Shown here one piece after another: positions 6,410-15,389 of a stretch of 37,940 nt of DNA. Position 1 is the stretch's first letter. Every line of letters starts with the position of its first letter. The stretch lies in the IMG/VR virus record IMGVR_UViG_3300048922_000465, positions 1-37,940 of that record, one strand, 5' to 3'. A program made the position numbers and the translations under genes. The notes under the pieces are model-generated. The model ran no database searches. It was not told the origin of the DNA and saw only the letters and a list, made by a program, of their open reading frames with translations. Origin of the DNA: a virus.

Positions 6410-7437
6410 ATGCACCCTCCAAATGTGAGCAGTTGGTTCCCTGCTGCCAGGACATCTGTAACAGGCGCCAACAGCCTGTGGTCAGTCTCCCCAGTTGAAC
6501 TACTGATGGCCTCTGCGATATGGGTCAGCAGCAAGGTATCCCCCAGCCCCGCCTCACGGCTATGTAGATCAATCAGTTGGGCTTCAACGGCAGCACGCGC
6601 CGCACTGGTGTCAGGTGTCAAACGGATACGGTAAGTCACCGGTACTGGCACCGGAGCGATCACGTAAAGCTCTGCCGTCACCGGCCGCAACAGTTCGATG
6701 TATTCCCGCACTTCTGCCAACTGGACAGGGTCAGGGATAGGATCCACGTCGCCATCGCGCATGAAAAACACCCCAACGGTACCGGGGCCCATGTAATTGC
6801 GCCGGCACCAGGCGCGGGTGACACCAGGACACTCCAAGGCCCATGTCTCGTAGTCGTCCCTCGAACCACCGTGGGGAACAACTCGATAGGAGCGAACCAC
6901 CCGGGCTCGCAGCGATTCGACGCTCTCCTGTGCAATGCCCCCTATCAACCCCGGGGCTAGCACGGTGAAGGTAACCGCCACGCCTTCAATGGGCTGAACG
7001 AGTGTCAACACCAGGCCAGGATCAGCGTTCCCAATCGCACCCGCTTCTACCGCTTCAATGGTGACGGTGTTGATACCGGCGACAGTGGTCTTAGCTGCAG
7101 TGACCTTGTAGGTCCGCCCATCACCGGCCTGTAGAACCGTATCAACATCCACTACGGCCAAGGCCGCGGCCATGAAGCTTACCTGCCCTGACGCCGGCTG
7201 CGCCGCTTTGCGTGGCTGGTTCATCCGCAGGCTGGCAACGCGCTCCAGCGTCTCTTGATCAGCAGTGTCCGGCAGGATCTGGTCAACAATCCAATCCAGA
7301 TACCCATACAGGCCATACGCCGTACCGCTCAACGCCCTGGCGAGCACCTGCGCATCCGAGCGACGCAGCGCATCACCCGCCAGGTCGCTCTGCGTGCGGC
7401 TGACCAGCACGGGAAGTGACGGAGTTTCAAACGGCAT
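6397..7437 (-). CDS. Baseplate J-like protein (Mu gp47, 346 aa)
   Basis: The protein has the layout of Mu gp47 and P2 J, the baseplate wedge proteins: an N-terminal helical part (VSRTQSDLAGDALRRSDAQVLARALSGTAYGLYGYLDWI), the conserved segment DTADQETLERVASLRM...RKAAQPASG, a beta-rich middle and SRDDYETWALECPGVTRAWCRRNYMGPGTVGVFFMRDG, a hallmark of this family. Length fits the usual ~350 residues. Start ATG overlaps gp46 by 11 bases, within the tight tail operon. It should sit at the baseplate wedge around the hub. Confidence 0.92.
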   Translation of the reverse strand: MPFETPSLPVLVSRTQSDLAGDALRRSDAQVLARALSGTAYGLYGYLDWIVDQILPDTADQETLERVASLRMNQPRKAAQPASGQVSFMAAALAVVDVDTVLQAGDGRTYKVTAAKTTVAGINTVTIEAVEAGAIGNADPGLVLTLVQPIEGVAVTFTVLAPGLIGGIAQESVESLRARVVRSYRVVPHGGSRDDYETWALECPGVTRAWCRRNYMGPGTVGVFFMRDGDVDPIPDPVQLAEVREYIELLRPVTAELYVIAPVPVPVTYRIRLTPDTSAARAAVEAQLIDLHSREAGLGDTLLLTHIAEAISSSTGETDHRLLAPVTDVLAAGNQLLTFGGCIWLG

Positions 7438-7825
7438 AGATCACCTGCCACAGTTGGCTTGAGTTGATTTTCAGGCGGGCGCCCGTAAGAACGGTGAGGA
7501 TCACTTGCAGGTTCAGGCGGTGGCTGTCGGCTCGCTCGCTGATCACCTCGATCTCCAGCACTTGGTTGTCATCGAGCAACCATTGCAGCGCCTCGCGAGC
7601 ATAGAACTCAGCGTCACGCTGGGTATTCGCCGTGAGTTTCACGCGGCGCAACAGCCACAGCCTAGAGCCGATCCGGTCATCGGCAATGGTGGGGTAGCTG
7701 TCACCCCACCAGCCAAAACGCTCATCGTCGTCCACCGGGTCATCCGTGGCAGCACGCCGCCATGTGAACAAGCTGATCACCACAGCGCGTATCAGTGAGG
7801 TTTCAAGGCTTGGATCGATGGTCAT
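7427..7825 (-). CDS. Baseplate wedge protein, GP46 family (132 aa)
   Basis: The sequence has the GP46 family pattern: an early LIRAVVISLFTWRRA.. segment, the acidic stretch DDPVDDDERFGWWGDSYP and IGSRLWLLRR.K...T, followed by an EFYAREALQWLLDD..V..IEV block. It is a Mu-type baseplate part related to the gp25-like wedge protein. The ATG overlaps the gp45 stop (ATGA), so the genes are coupled. Confidence 0.92.
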   Translation of the reverse strand: MTIDPSLETSLIRAVVISLFTWRRAATDDPVDDDERFGWWGDSYPTIADDRIGSRLWLLRRVKLTANTQRDAEFYAREALQWLLDDNQVLEIEVISERADSHRLNLQVILTVLTGARLKINSSQLWQVIYAV

Positions 7826-8334
7826 CCGCCACCCCCTACCGGCGGACCGGACTGATCATTGCCGCGCGAAACACCGCCGTGCGAGTGATTGATCTGGCTA
7901 ATACCTCCCGCGACTTGATCGCCATCCGAGATGATTTGGCCGGTCTGATTGATCACCGGTGTATCGATGTTCACCGCCGTACTGGCCTTGATGTTCAGGG
8001 TCTCGGTTTCGATATCGATGATGCGGCCCCGCTTGAAGTGCACCTTGTCGCCTTCGTCCGTGTAGATGGCCACCTCGCCCGGTTTCAATTCCTGAATCCG
8101 GTACCGGCGATCAGCGACCACCAGCAGCACGCCGTGGGATCGATCACCACCAATGAAGGCAGCAATGCCCTCGGCCCCGGCCAACGGGTTGCTGGTAAAG
8201 CCGTAGGGTTCGAAGTGCTCAAGGCTATCCTTGACCTCTCCGGCGGTGAGGCGCATCTGCAAGGATTGAAGCTTCCTGGCCGAATCCACCAGGACGACGG
8301 TACCGCGCACCAGCATTCGGTTGAGTAGGCTCAT
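7822..8334 (-). CDS. Baseplate spike, Mu gp45-like (170 aa)
   Basis: This is the Mu gp45 / P2 V type membrane-piercing spike: an N-terminal OB-like part (LLVRGTVVLVD...KLQSLQMRLTAGEVKDSLEHFEPYGFTSNP), a middle with AAFIGGDRSHGVLLVVADRRYR, a beta-helix segment (about residues 95-140) and a C-terminal apex with HSHGGVS, where histidines usually bind an iron ion at the spike tip. The C-terminal glycine run ends the frame. Start and stop overlap the neighbours by the ATGA arrangement. Confidence 0.93.
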   Translation of the reverse strand: MSLLNRMLVRGTVVLVDSARKLQSLQMRLTAGEVKDSLEHFEPYGFTSNPLAGAEGIAAFIGGDRSHGVLLVVADRRYRIQELKPGEVAIYTDEGDKVHFKRGRIIDIETETLNIKASTAVNIDTPVINQTGQIISDGDQVAGGISQINHSHGGVSRGNDQSGPPVGGGG

Positions 8335-9446
8335 TCAGTGGGTTTCCAATCAGCGGGCAGCAGGTATTCGAAGTTGTCGGCCTTGCCGCCCTTCTTGAGT
8401 TTTCTGTTCTTGTGCGGGTCATGGGGTTCAGGTTCAAACCCATCCGGCGGGCCCACCACCATGGTGGTGATCGTGCCTTCGGGACCCAGGGAATAAGTGA
8501 CCTCGGCAATTAGCATGTCGCGGTCAAATCCGATCACCGGATCGACGACGCGCACCAGCATGTTGTGACGCCACAGCGCGCCGTTCGACTGCCTCCAGCC
8601 CTGCACCTTGTAGGTGGTACTCAAGGCTTTGCCCATGCGCTGACCGCGCTCCCAGTTGGCTCTGCTCTGGGCCAGCGTGGTCGTCATCTGGCCGCTTTCG
8701 TGGATGATCAACACGCGCTTACGTGTGGTCCGATCATCGCTGACCGAGGCAGACACCTCTGCCGTCTTTTCGCCGAAGTCGTCATCGGTGCCACTGCGCT
8801 GCCCAAGTACCTGGTATTCCGAGAACACAGTGGAAAAGTCCAACTGCGTGTTGCCTGCCAGCACATTCTTGCCGAGCTGGAGTGCGTCCACCGCCCTACC
8901 TTCACTTCCCGGTTTAGCGAGTACCACCATTCCCCTGGCGTCATCAGTGGAGAACACACGGAACAAAGTCAGCAACCGGTCAATGGACTCAAAAGCCGTT
9001 TCCCCGGGCTCGATCGTATGGTCTGAAAGCTTGCCCGTTTCCGGAATCTCGCTGCGCACCGCCAGCCCATAAGGCGCTGCCAATGCTCTTACGATGTTGA
9101 GCACACCCTGGTTTTTCCATTGCCCTGGCTTGTTCACCGCCGCGCAATCCACTAAGTCGGCGGTCAACGAGCGGCCGGTGATCGACAAAGTGATTTGGTT
9201 GTCGTCGTAGTTGATCGGCGTGGAGAACACCCAACCGGTGAGGATCAAATCCCCACCGATTCGCACTTGGCACTTGGCGCCCTGGCGGATGGGTATCGAA
9301 ACGGTTTGCCCAGGCCAGCGCCAGGTGATGCTCAGGTTGAAGTCACGGGCCTGGCGCTCCAGTCCCGCCGAGATCTCAACCGATTTCCAGCCGCCATAGT
9401 CCAGGCCGTCAACGGTCAGGCTGACGGCGTTCGCGGTATCGAGCAT
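8331..9446 (-). CDS. Baseplate hub protein, Mu gp44/P-like (371 aa)
   Basis: The protein belongs to the gpD/gp27-like hub family of contractile tails as in Mu P. Visible family segments are LTVDGLDYGGWKSVEISAGLERQARDF at the N terminus, GQWKNQGVLNIVRALAAPYGL in the middle and ETAFESIDRLLTLFRVF with a later GQRMGKALSTTYKVQGWRQ.NG..W. block. The C terminus is charged and basic. Its ATG follows an AGGAG site, and it ends in the ATGA overlap with gp45, the spike that sits under the hub. Confidence 0.9.
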   Translation of the reverse strand: MLDTANAVSLTVDGLDYGGWKSVEISAGLERQARDFNLSITWRWPGQTVSIPIRQGAKCQVRIGGDLILTGWVFSTPINYDDNQITLSITGRSLTADLVDCAAVNKPGQWKNQGVLNIVRALAAPYGLAVRSEIPETGKLSDHTIEPGETAFESIDRLLTLFRVFSTDDARGMVVLAKPGSEGRAVDALQLGKNVLAGNTQLDFSTVFSEYQVLGQRSGTDDDFGEKTAEVSASVSDDRTTRKRVLIIHESGQMTTTLAQSRANWERGQRMGKALSTTYKVQGWRQSNGALWRHNMLVRVVDPVIGFDRDMLIAEVTYSLGPEGTITTMVVGPPDGFEPEPHDPHKNRKLKKGGKADNFEYLLPADWKPTE

Positions 9447-9449
9447 GGG

Positions 9450-10760
9450 TTACTCCTGAGCGATTTTCAGCGGTATCGCTGGCACGAAGCCCGGGTGTTG
9501 AATGCGGTTGCGCTGTACAACCTCGCCGGCCCGTGTGGCGTCCCCAAAGCGACGGTAGGCCAAGACCAGCGCCGGCAGGGTTTCGGCGGGTGTGATGTCC
9601 ACCAGGCGAACGCCTGAGGCGGCGACAGCACTCAGGTGCTTGATCAGCGCCTGACGCATCGTGTTGAGCGCCTGGTAATGCTCCGGGTCTGCCTTGAGGG
9701 ATGCTTGCCAGATCGCCTCGCTTAAAACATCCCGCAGTTCAATCACGTCGTCCGCCACTGGAACCTCAGGACGCTCGACTGGTTGCACGGCCTGGTGATC
9801 AATCGACGGAGTGGACTCCACCGACACCGGCTGCGTGACCACCGGCATCTCGCTAATGATTAACGCCACCTGTACCAGCAGTGAATCCTGCACCAGGTTC
9901 GCTACCGCCTGTGCCGCTGCGGTGGTATCAGCTCCACTGGCCTGCGGAACGTTGTTGATACTGTTCACGGCCTCGGCATGCTGTGACGCTACCGCGACGG
10001 CGCTGCGGTAGCTGGGGGCTGTCACCGCGCCGGCTGCATTGCCGGTCTGCCCGGTGGAGCTGCTGGTGCGGTTCACGCCGGCACGGAACAAGCCCGAGGT
10101 AGAGAAGTCGTTGAAGTAGCTGGAAAACAACGCACTGAGCGCCGAAGGCGAATTCACCAGCGACTGGATAAAACCGCTGAGGTTGGTGAAGATCCCCAGG
10201 AACGGTGCGAACTGCCGCTGAATGATCGTGTAGACATTCGACAAACCGTTGCGCAAGCCGATCAGGTTGATCCTGGCCTTGTCCACTACCGCCATCGCTG
10301 CCTTGTAACGGCGAAGCGCCGAACTCAACAGGCTCTCCGATGACTTGACCACTTGTTGCTGGGTGTTCGCAGTCCCGGTGGGAAACTTGCGGGGCTTGCT
10401 GGGGTAGAAAGTCAGCTCAAGGCGAGCCATGCCCCCCTCAGTACGGCTATGGGTTAGGTCGCACTCACCGACATCGACCAACATCCGGCCGAGCCAGGGG
10501 TGCACCAGTTCACCCGGGCCTTCTTTCTCAAGCGCTTCCAGCAGCTTATCCCGCCGCTCAAAACAGTCGTCACCAATGACGTAGGCGCTCACCTTATGCA
10601 CCTGGGATTGCTTGCCCAGGGACTCAAAAAACGGCTCATCACGCTGGGGGTATTCATGCAACTGGCCTTTGCGGCCAACCGGTACCGCTGCCTGCTCGAT
10701 CAGGAATTTGATTCCCCTGAAAGACGCAGGCAGCAGATCATCGCGCCAGGTCTTTGTCAC
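9450..10760 (-). CDS. Mu N-like DNA circularisation/tail protein (436 aa)
   Basis: The N-terminal ~110 residues (TWRDDLLPASFRGIKFLIE......GR.GQLHEYPQRDEPFFESLGK, AYVIGDDCFERRDKLLEALEKEGPGELVHPWLGRM) are the DNA circularisation N domain of the Mu N family. The remainder is long, helical and less conserved, as in homologues. The protein injects with, or sits close to, the baseplate hub. GTG start overlaps the tape measure stop (GTGA) and has GGAGG seven bases upstream. Confidence 0.9.
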   Translation of the reverse strand: MTKTWRDDLLPASFRGIKFLIEQAAVPVGRKGQLHEYPQRDEPFFESLGKQSQVHKVSAYVIGDDCFERRDKLLEALEKEGPGELVHPWLGRMLVDVGECDLTHSRTEGGMARLELTFYPSKPRKFPTGTANTQQQVVKSSESLLSSALRRYKAAMAVVDKARINLIGLRNGLSNVYTIIQRQFAPFLGIFTNLSGFIQSLVNSPSALSALFSSYFNDFSTSGLFRAGVNRTSSSTGQTGNAAGAVTAPSYRSAVAVASQHAEAVNSINNVPQASGADTTAAAQAVANLVQDSLLVQVALIISEMPVVTQPVSVESTPSIDHQAVQPVERPEVPVADDVIELRDVLSEAIWQASLKADPEHYQALNTMRQALIKHLSAVAASGVRLVDITPAETLPALVLAYRRFGDATRAGEVVQRNRIQHPGFVPAIPLKIAQE

Positions 10761-12880
10761 TGCGATCCTCCAGAGCCCACGGTGCGATATCCCACGCTGG
10801 GCTTGACGCTCAGGCCGGGCTGATTGGTTTTCGGTGGATCCACCCGTAACCCGGGCGGCGCGTCGGTGAAGCGGATGTTCATTTCACCGTTCAACTGCGT
10901 GCGGTTGTTCTGGGCGGCTTGCTGCGGCACGCTCCCTGGTGCTGCCAATTGCCCCGGCCGGGCCAGCAGCGAGACCGGCGCCCCGGCTGTGAGTACGCTG
11001 GCAGGTGTGGACTGATCAGGGCGGCGCAGCAACTTCGAAACATCCGCACCGCCCTGGGTGACATTGCGCAGCATCTGCTGATTGCGCACTATCTCTGCGG
11101 CATTCGCCTGCAGGAACTCACGAGTGCCACCGCCCTCTCCCGCATTGCGTAACCGCTGCGCCTCGGCAAAATTATTAGCCTTAGCCGTGGCGGTTTTAAT
11201 TAGACCGTCACCGCCCTCGCCACCGCCGAAGAACTTCATCATCGGCTCAATGATCGGTCGCAGTTTTTCCCAGAGACTCTGAAACCAAGCGCTGATCGGG
11301 TCCCAGTTTTTGACGATGTAGCCAAGGGGTGACCAATCGAACATGGTCTTAAGAAAGTCCATCACCGGCGTCGCCAAAGCAACCACCACGCCCCACAACG
11401 CCTTGAAGAACTCCGTCAGCGGCCCCCAGTTGGCGACAATGAGTCCAATCGGCGTATACGAAGCGAAGGTTTTGAACACCTCCCACGCGGCCAGCGTAGG
11501 ACCTCGAATCTTGTCCCACATTGCGTTGAAGTATGGCGCAATGGCGGACCAGTTCGACACGATCATCCCCGCCGCCAGGGCGATGCCGGTGGCGGCAAGT
11601 CCTATGGGGTTGGCTTTCATGGCGAACGACAACAGTTTGGTCGCCACGATGGTCGAGACGATCCCAAGCCGTAGCGCGGTAAACGCAATGCCCGCAGCGG
11701 CTAAACCACGGACGACATCGGGATTGGCCTCTATCAACTTCGAAAACTGAACCACCAATGGCCGCACGACATCGACTACGCCGTTGAGTGCAGGCAGAAG
11801 AGCATTGCCAATCGCCTTTGAGACATTACTTGTAGCATTGCGAAGAAGCCCGAGGTTGTTCTCTGTGGTTGCAGCGCGGGAGGCATACTCCTTCTGCATA
11901 GAACCCGCATACAGAGTTGAGTCCCCCACTTTGTTCAAGTTGCCTTTGAGCAAATCAAGATTTGTGAGCAGCGACGCAATCGAGGTTACCGACTCAGAGC
12001 CGAACAACTGGGTCAACAAGCCAACGCGTGAAGCGGCGTCGACCTTGCCGATGCGTTCAAGGATATTCAGGATCGTGCCCTGAGCATCCGTCTGCATAGA
12101 CTTAGCGACCTCTTTGGAATCAAGGCGAATGGACTTGAACGCCTGCGACTGCGCCTTGGTCGCGGAAGCTCCCTTAGTCATCGACAACATGAAGTTCTTG
12201 ATACCAGTGGCCGCGACTTCCTGCTCGACCCCTACCCCGGCCATCGTTGCACCCAGTGCCGCGATCTGACCCGAGGCGAGCCCGGCAATCTCACCGAGAG
12301 GGCCGATCCGGGTGACGATATCGGAGATTTTTTTGGTGTTCGCCGGCCCCGTGTTACCCAAGTAGTTGATCCGATCTGCCAGGTCAGTCACTTCGCCCTG
12401 GGTCATCTTGAACGATGTCCGCCACGTTGCCATCATGTCGCCGCTTTGGTCGGCGGTCTGATCAAAGGCAATGCCCATCTTGACCGCCGCTTCCGCGAAC
12501 CCTAGCAGTTCGTCCTGCGCGAAACCTGCCTGGCCACCGGCCGCGACAATCTTGGCGATATCGCCGGCAGCCATTGGCAGTACTTCCGACATACGGGATA
12601 TGTCATCACCCATTTGCTTGAATTGCTCAGGGGTTTTGAAGTCGACAACCTTATTGACGTTTGCCATCTCGGATTCAAAGGCAACAGCTGATTTGATCCC
12701 GACAGCAAACGGCGCAGCCATCGCCCCGCCGGTCACTAGATCCTTTATTCCAATTTTTCCGAGGCCGGTTTTTTCAAGGTTTTTCCTGAACGAGCCCACG
12801 TTCTTCTGAATGCCAGCTAACTTTGGCGACAACTTGTCGACGCCAGTGATTAACGCCTTGAGCTGAAATTTGTCCGCCAT
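10757..12880 (-). CDS. Tail tape measure protein (707 aa)
   Basis: Residues ~70-280 form the phage TP901-type tape measure core (SAVAFESEMANVNKVVDFKTPEQFKQMGDDI, KIVAAGGQAGFAQDELLGFAEAAVKMGIAFD, GPANTKKISDIVTRIGPLGEIAGL). Long helices follow and hydrophobic stretches near residues 385-440 may interact with the host membrane during injection. The length sets the tail length; about 700 residues suggests a tail near 100 nm by the usual rule of roughly 1.5 angstrom per residue, which is inference. The ATG overlaps by one base the stop of the frameshifted chaperone product, as expected for this module. Confidence 0.93.
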   Translation of the reverse strand: MADKFQLKALITGVDKLSPKLAGIQKNVGSFRKNLEKTGLGKIGIKDLVTGGAMAAPFAVGIKSAVAFESEMANVNKVVDFKTPEQFKQMGDDISRMSEVLPMAAGDIAKIVAAGGQAGFAQDELLGFAEAAVKMGIAFDQTADQSGDMMATWRTSFKMTQGEVTDLADRINYLGNTGPANTKKISDIVTRIGPLGEIAGLASGQIAALGATMAGVGVEQEVAATGIKNFMLSMTKGASATKAQSQAFKSIRLDSKEVAKSMQTDAQGTILNILERIGKVDAASRVGLLTQLFGSESVTSIASLLTNLDLLKGNLNKVGDSTLYAGSMQKEYASRAATTENNLGLLRNATSNVSKAIGNALLPALNGVVDVVRPLVVQFSKLIEANPDVVRGLAAAGIAFTALRLGIVSTIVATKLLSFAMKANPIGLAATGIALAAGMIVSNWSAIAPYFNAMWDKIRGPTLAAWEVFKTFASYTPIGLIVANWGPLTEFFKALWGVVVALATPVMDFLKTMFDWSPLGYIVKNWDPISAWFQSLWEKLRPIIEPMMKFFGGGEGGDGLIKTATAKANNFAEAQRLRNAGEGGGTREFLQANAAEIVRNQQMLRNVTQGGADVSKLLRRPDQSTPASVLTAGAPVSLLARPGQLAAPGSVPQQAAQNNRTQLNGEMNIRFTDAPPGLRVDPPKTNQPGLSVKPSVGYRTVGSGGSQ

Positions 12881-13307
12881 TATTTTTCCTGCCGGTATGC
12901 ATTTATTCGCAACGCCTGGTCCTGCGACTCAATGATGAGGTCCAGCGATCTGGACATCATCTGTTCGGGGTCGACCCTCCAGTACCAGGCCAGGTCGTAA
13001 CTAACGGCTATCAGGTCTTCGGCGGAGGTGACGCCGACGTCGTGAAAAAACTAAAGACCACCCAAGCCAAAGAGTTGAGGTCTGAAAGGTCCAGTTGGTT
13101 GACCGACGACGGTGGAATACCCGCACAAACCGCGATGTATTTGGCAACAACATCCATGTCCAAGGAAACATCTTCATTCTTGTCGAGCTTGTAAGGCATC
13201 GCCTTGATTGCCCTGACTTCCTGCACCGTAGGCCGACGCAAAGTCAGCTCAGTGAGCTGCTCGCCATGAGCCTCAATCGGCTGCTCCAGCTTGATCGGAT
13301 CACTCAT
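12880..13307 (-). CDS. Tail assembly chaperone, -1 frameshift product (142 aa)
   Basis: A ribosome that slips one base back at the heptamer T TTT TTC (complement of 13044-13050) would leave the zero frame after Phe-88 and add 54 residues: HDVGVTSAEDLIAVSY, then DLAWYWRVDPEQMM, SRSLDLIIES and QDQALRINAYRQEK. This extension has the typical W-x-W...S..L..IIE..DQALR..AYR pattern of the downstream chaperone half. It has no start codon of its own with a ribosome site, and its TAA overlaps the tape measure ATG by one base. The G and G-T pair is a conserved device in many tailed phages. Confidence 0.88.
13011..13307 (-). CDS. Tail assembly chaperone, unshifted product (Mu gp41-like, 98 aa)
   Basis: The 98-residue product resembles the Mu gp41 / P2 E family of tail assembly chaperones (PIEAHGEQLTELTLRRPTVQEVRAIKAMPY). 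It starts at the ATG at 13307, seven bases after AGGGGA and overlapping the tube stop as ATGA; the longer frame from TTG at 13313 has no advantage. The last ten codons after Phe-88 are low in information (TTSASPPPKT), as is usual for the tail of a frame that ends after a shift site. It should coat the tape measure protein before the tube polymerises. Confidence 0.88.
   Translation of the reverse strand: MSDPIKLEQPIEAHGEQLTELTLRRPTVQEVRAIKAMPYKLDKNEDVSLDMDVVAKYIAVCAGIPPSSVNQLDLSDLNSLAWVVFSFFTTSASPPPKT
13044..13050 (-). promoter_or_regulatory. Programmed -1 frameshift site TTTTTTC
   Basis: In the zero frame of the chaperone the bases read T TTT TTC, the canonical X XXY YYZ heptamer. Both tRNAs keep two or three pairs after slipping. 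The -1 frame is open for another 54 codons to the tape measure start. Confidence 0.9.
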
Positions 13308-13651
13308 TGCCAAGTCCCCTTGATGCCATCAAATTGCAGCTCAATGGTGCCGTCGTCACCCTTGGAACTAGGCTCATCGACGAGGTAGGCGCCGGCCAGC
13401 ACGTAGACCTTGCCGTTCTTGAACTCGACAGTCACCGTCATGTCCGTACCATTGACCAGCTTCTTGATGTCCAGGTCCGACGTATGCACCGCAGTGACCT
13501 TGACCCACGGCGCCAAGTCCTCTTCCTTGTAGAAGCCCGGTACCACCGTCTCGCGCTTGACCTCCATCAACGGCGCTTCACAGCCGCCGGTGATCGTCAA
13601 CTGGGAACCGTCTACTTTGACGTAGGCCGTGCCCGCTACTTTTTGTCCCAT
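13304..13651 (-). CDS. Tail tube protein (Mu M-like, 115 aa)
   Basis: The product fits the Mu-type tail tube family: an N-terminal GTAYVKVDGSQLTITGGCEAPLMEVKRETV, then GFYKEEDLAPWVKVTAVHTSDLDIKKLV and TMTVTVEFKNGKVYVLAGAYL. The fold should be the small beta sandwich that stacks in rings inside the sheath. It has a GGAG ribosome site, lies 60 bases after the sheath with a terminator between them, and is coupled to the chaperone by ATGA. Confidence 0.92.
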   Translation of the reverse strand: MGQKVAGTAYVKVDGSQLTITGGCEAPLMEVKRETVVPGFYKEEDLAPWVKVTAVHTSDLDIKKLVNGTDMTVTVEFKNGKVYVLAGAYLVDEPSSKGDDGTIELQFDGIKGTWQ

Positions 13652-13667
13652 GGTCTATCTCCGCGCA

Positions 13668-13691
13668 TAAAAATGCCCGCGCATGGCGGGC
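13668..13691 (-). terminator. Intrinsic terminator between sheath and tube genes
   Basis: Arms GCCCGC/GCGGGC (13675-13680 and 13686-13691) with a five-base loop are followed on the minus strand by ATTTTTA. It may lower tube-downstream transcription or be read through by antiterminated polymerase. Confidence 0.7.
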
Positions 13692-13710
13692 TGGGTGTTC
13701 AAGGTCGACT

Positions 13711-15207
13711 TTAAGCCGCTGCGTCGTACTGCAGGCGGAACTGGTTGAGCAACGCGAAGACGCGTAGACCGTTGATATAGTCCGGCGGGAACAGCACGTT
13801 GACCCGGCTCGGGTCGTTGCCGTCGCGCTCAACGATCAAGTGTTGGGCGAACAGCTCAGCGTTTTCGACGTGGCCTTCCAACTCCAGCTTGGCGTACTGG
13901 GCGATCAGTTCACCCCGGATTGTGCTCGGCGTCACGATGGGCGCGCCGGCGCCGAAGCGGGTGCCGTCGTTGGCAAGCTTGTGGCGCCCGTACTTGCTGG
14001 TGATCACACCTTGCAGCCGGCGGATGATGAACGCCGATTGGTGCATCGTCTCGCTGTCCAGGTAGGAATTGTCCGGCTGGCCGTAAGCGTTCTTCTGGTA
14101 GGTGGTGATCGCACGCTGAATGCGCACATAACCGCCCTCAAAGTAAGCCGTTGCAATGCCATAGCTGAGCAGCGATTGGCGCTCGGTCAGGGTAAACCGC
14201 TCGCTGGCCGGGGCCGGATCCAGCCCCGGCAAACTCCCGCTTTGCGTTGGCCGGCTGGCATCGGCCGAGATAAACACTGATGTCCGAGCGGCCAGTGATG
14301 CGGCCTGCACCCAAAACGGTTGCGGTACGCCCATCTCCATGGCCTGGATGGTCATGTGTTGATCATTGCGAGCCATGCCCGCCGCGACCAGAGTACCGAG
14401 GGTGCCGCGCTTGGCGTTGTATACGTGGCCGAACAACTGTTTAGCCCAGCTCCAGCGGCCCACGCTGTCGTCCATTGCGGCCTTCCAGGCATTGAGGCTG
14501 GTGGTGTCGGACCAGGGCATGCAGATGAATTCGAAGGGCTCATCACCCAGGGCGGCCAGAGCGTCCACCTGGTCAGGTGCTCCAACGCCGCCAGCCATTA
14601 CAGTGACCGTAGCGGTCAGCCCGGCCGGGAGAACCTCACCATTGGTCTTACCCAGCCGGTTGAGCTGCAGGCTGATGTCGTTACCACTCTCCCCCTTCCA
14701 TTTGCAGGTGAGCGTGACAACGGCTTCTACCGCAGCGGCAGTCACCGGCAAGTCGGGCGTGGCATTGATGCGTACAGCGAGCGCTGAGGCTGCCTGCGCA
14801 GCGGTTGCCGCGCCCACCACGGTGGCCTGCACTCGCACACCGCCGACGTACAGGTTCAGCAAACCCGCCTCTGTGGCAACACCGGTTAGGGTAACGGTCG
14901 CGCTGGATACCGCACCCACGGTTGCCAGCAGTGGCAGACACCAGACCTCACCCACCGGGTCGGTCTTGCGCCATGCCTCGTACATGGCAGCCAGCATCGA
15001 ACCTTGACCGCCAATAGTCTTGGCAAGCGCCACACTGGGCACCAGCACCAAAGAGCCAATATCGTCGCTGGTGGCATTGTCGTTGACCTGGCCGACGATC
15101 AACCGGCGCATGGTCGACGACGCGCTGTTGGCGGCCGAGTTGTCCATCTCCGCGTAAAACAGCGGCACGCGCAGGTCTGCCGGGATGTTGCTGAATCCGA
15201 TGGACAT
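13711..15207 (-). CDS. Contractile tail sheath protein (Mu L-like, 498 aa)
   Basis: The start (MSIGFSNIPADLRVPLFYAEMDNSAAN) and later LLSYGIATAYFEGGYVRIQRAITTYQKNAYGQPDNSYLDSETMHQSAFIIRRLQGVITSKYGRHKL identify the Mu L family sheath. The C-terminal LLNQFRLQYDAAA is typical. It contracts to drive the tube through the envelope. The frame is open back to 15282, but the ATG at 15207 is preceded by GAGGGG and overlaps the DUF2635 stop (TAATG). Confidence 0.95.
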   Translation of the reverse strand: MSIGFSNIPADLRVPLFYAEMDNSAANSASSTMRRLIVGQVNDNATSDDIGSLVLVPSVALAKTIGGQGSMLAAMYEAWRKTDPVGEVWCLPLLATVGAVSSATVTLTGVATEAGLLNLYVGGVRVQATVVGAATAAQAASALAVRINATPDLPVTAAAVEAVVTLTCKWKGESGNDISLQLNRLGKTNGEVLPAGLTATVTVMAGGVGAPDQVDALAALGDEPFEFICMPWSDTTSLNAWKAAMDDSVGRWSWAKQLFGHVYNAKRGTLGTLVAAGMARNDQHMTIQAMEMGVPQPFWVQAASLAARTSVFISADASRPTQSGSLPGLDPAPASERFTLTERQSLLSYGIATAYFEGGYVRIQRAITTYQKNAYGQPDNSYLDSETMHQSAFIIRRLQGVITSKYGRHKLANDGTRFGAGAPIVTPSTIRGELIAQYAKLELEGHVENAELFAQHLIVERDGNDPSRVNVLFPPDYINGLRVFALLNQFRLQYDAAA

Positions 15208-15389
15208 TATTGTGCCCCCTCTTGTTTCGCCGCCTTCGCGGCCTTGGTTGTCACGTCGCCATCCGCCAGCCGGCGGCGCCACCAGGCGTTGTCTTGAACT
15301 TCCCGACCCGCAGCCGGCAACAGGTCGCCCGCCTCAGGATCAGGTACGGCCCGGCCAGCGGCCGGCACCACGGTGATGCGCTTGGTCAT
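15207..15389 (-). CDS. DUF2635 small protein (60 aa)
   Basis: A small basic protein with the family pattern TKRITVVPAAGRAVPDPEAGDLLPAAGREVQDNAWWRRRLADGDV. DUF2635 proteins are found directly before the sheath gene in Mu-like tails; the molecular role is not established. It overlaps both neighbours by one to four bases. Confidence 0.88.
   Translation of the reverse strand: MTKRITVVPAAGRAVPDPEAGDLLPAAGREVQDNAWWRRRLADGDVTTKAAKAAKQEGAQ

Noticed and set aside
7427-15207. R-type pyocin (tailocin) instead of a phage
   Set aside because: Terminase, portal, capsid, protease, primase and integrase are all present and intact, so this is a full phage genome plan.
9450-15389. A transposing Mu-like phage
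   Set aside because: Only the tail is Mu-like. There is no MuA or MuB transposase; a tyrosine integrase and a tRNA target are present.
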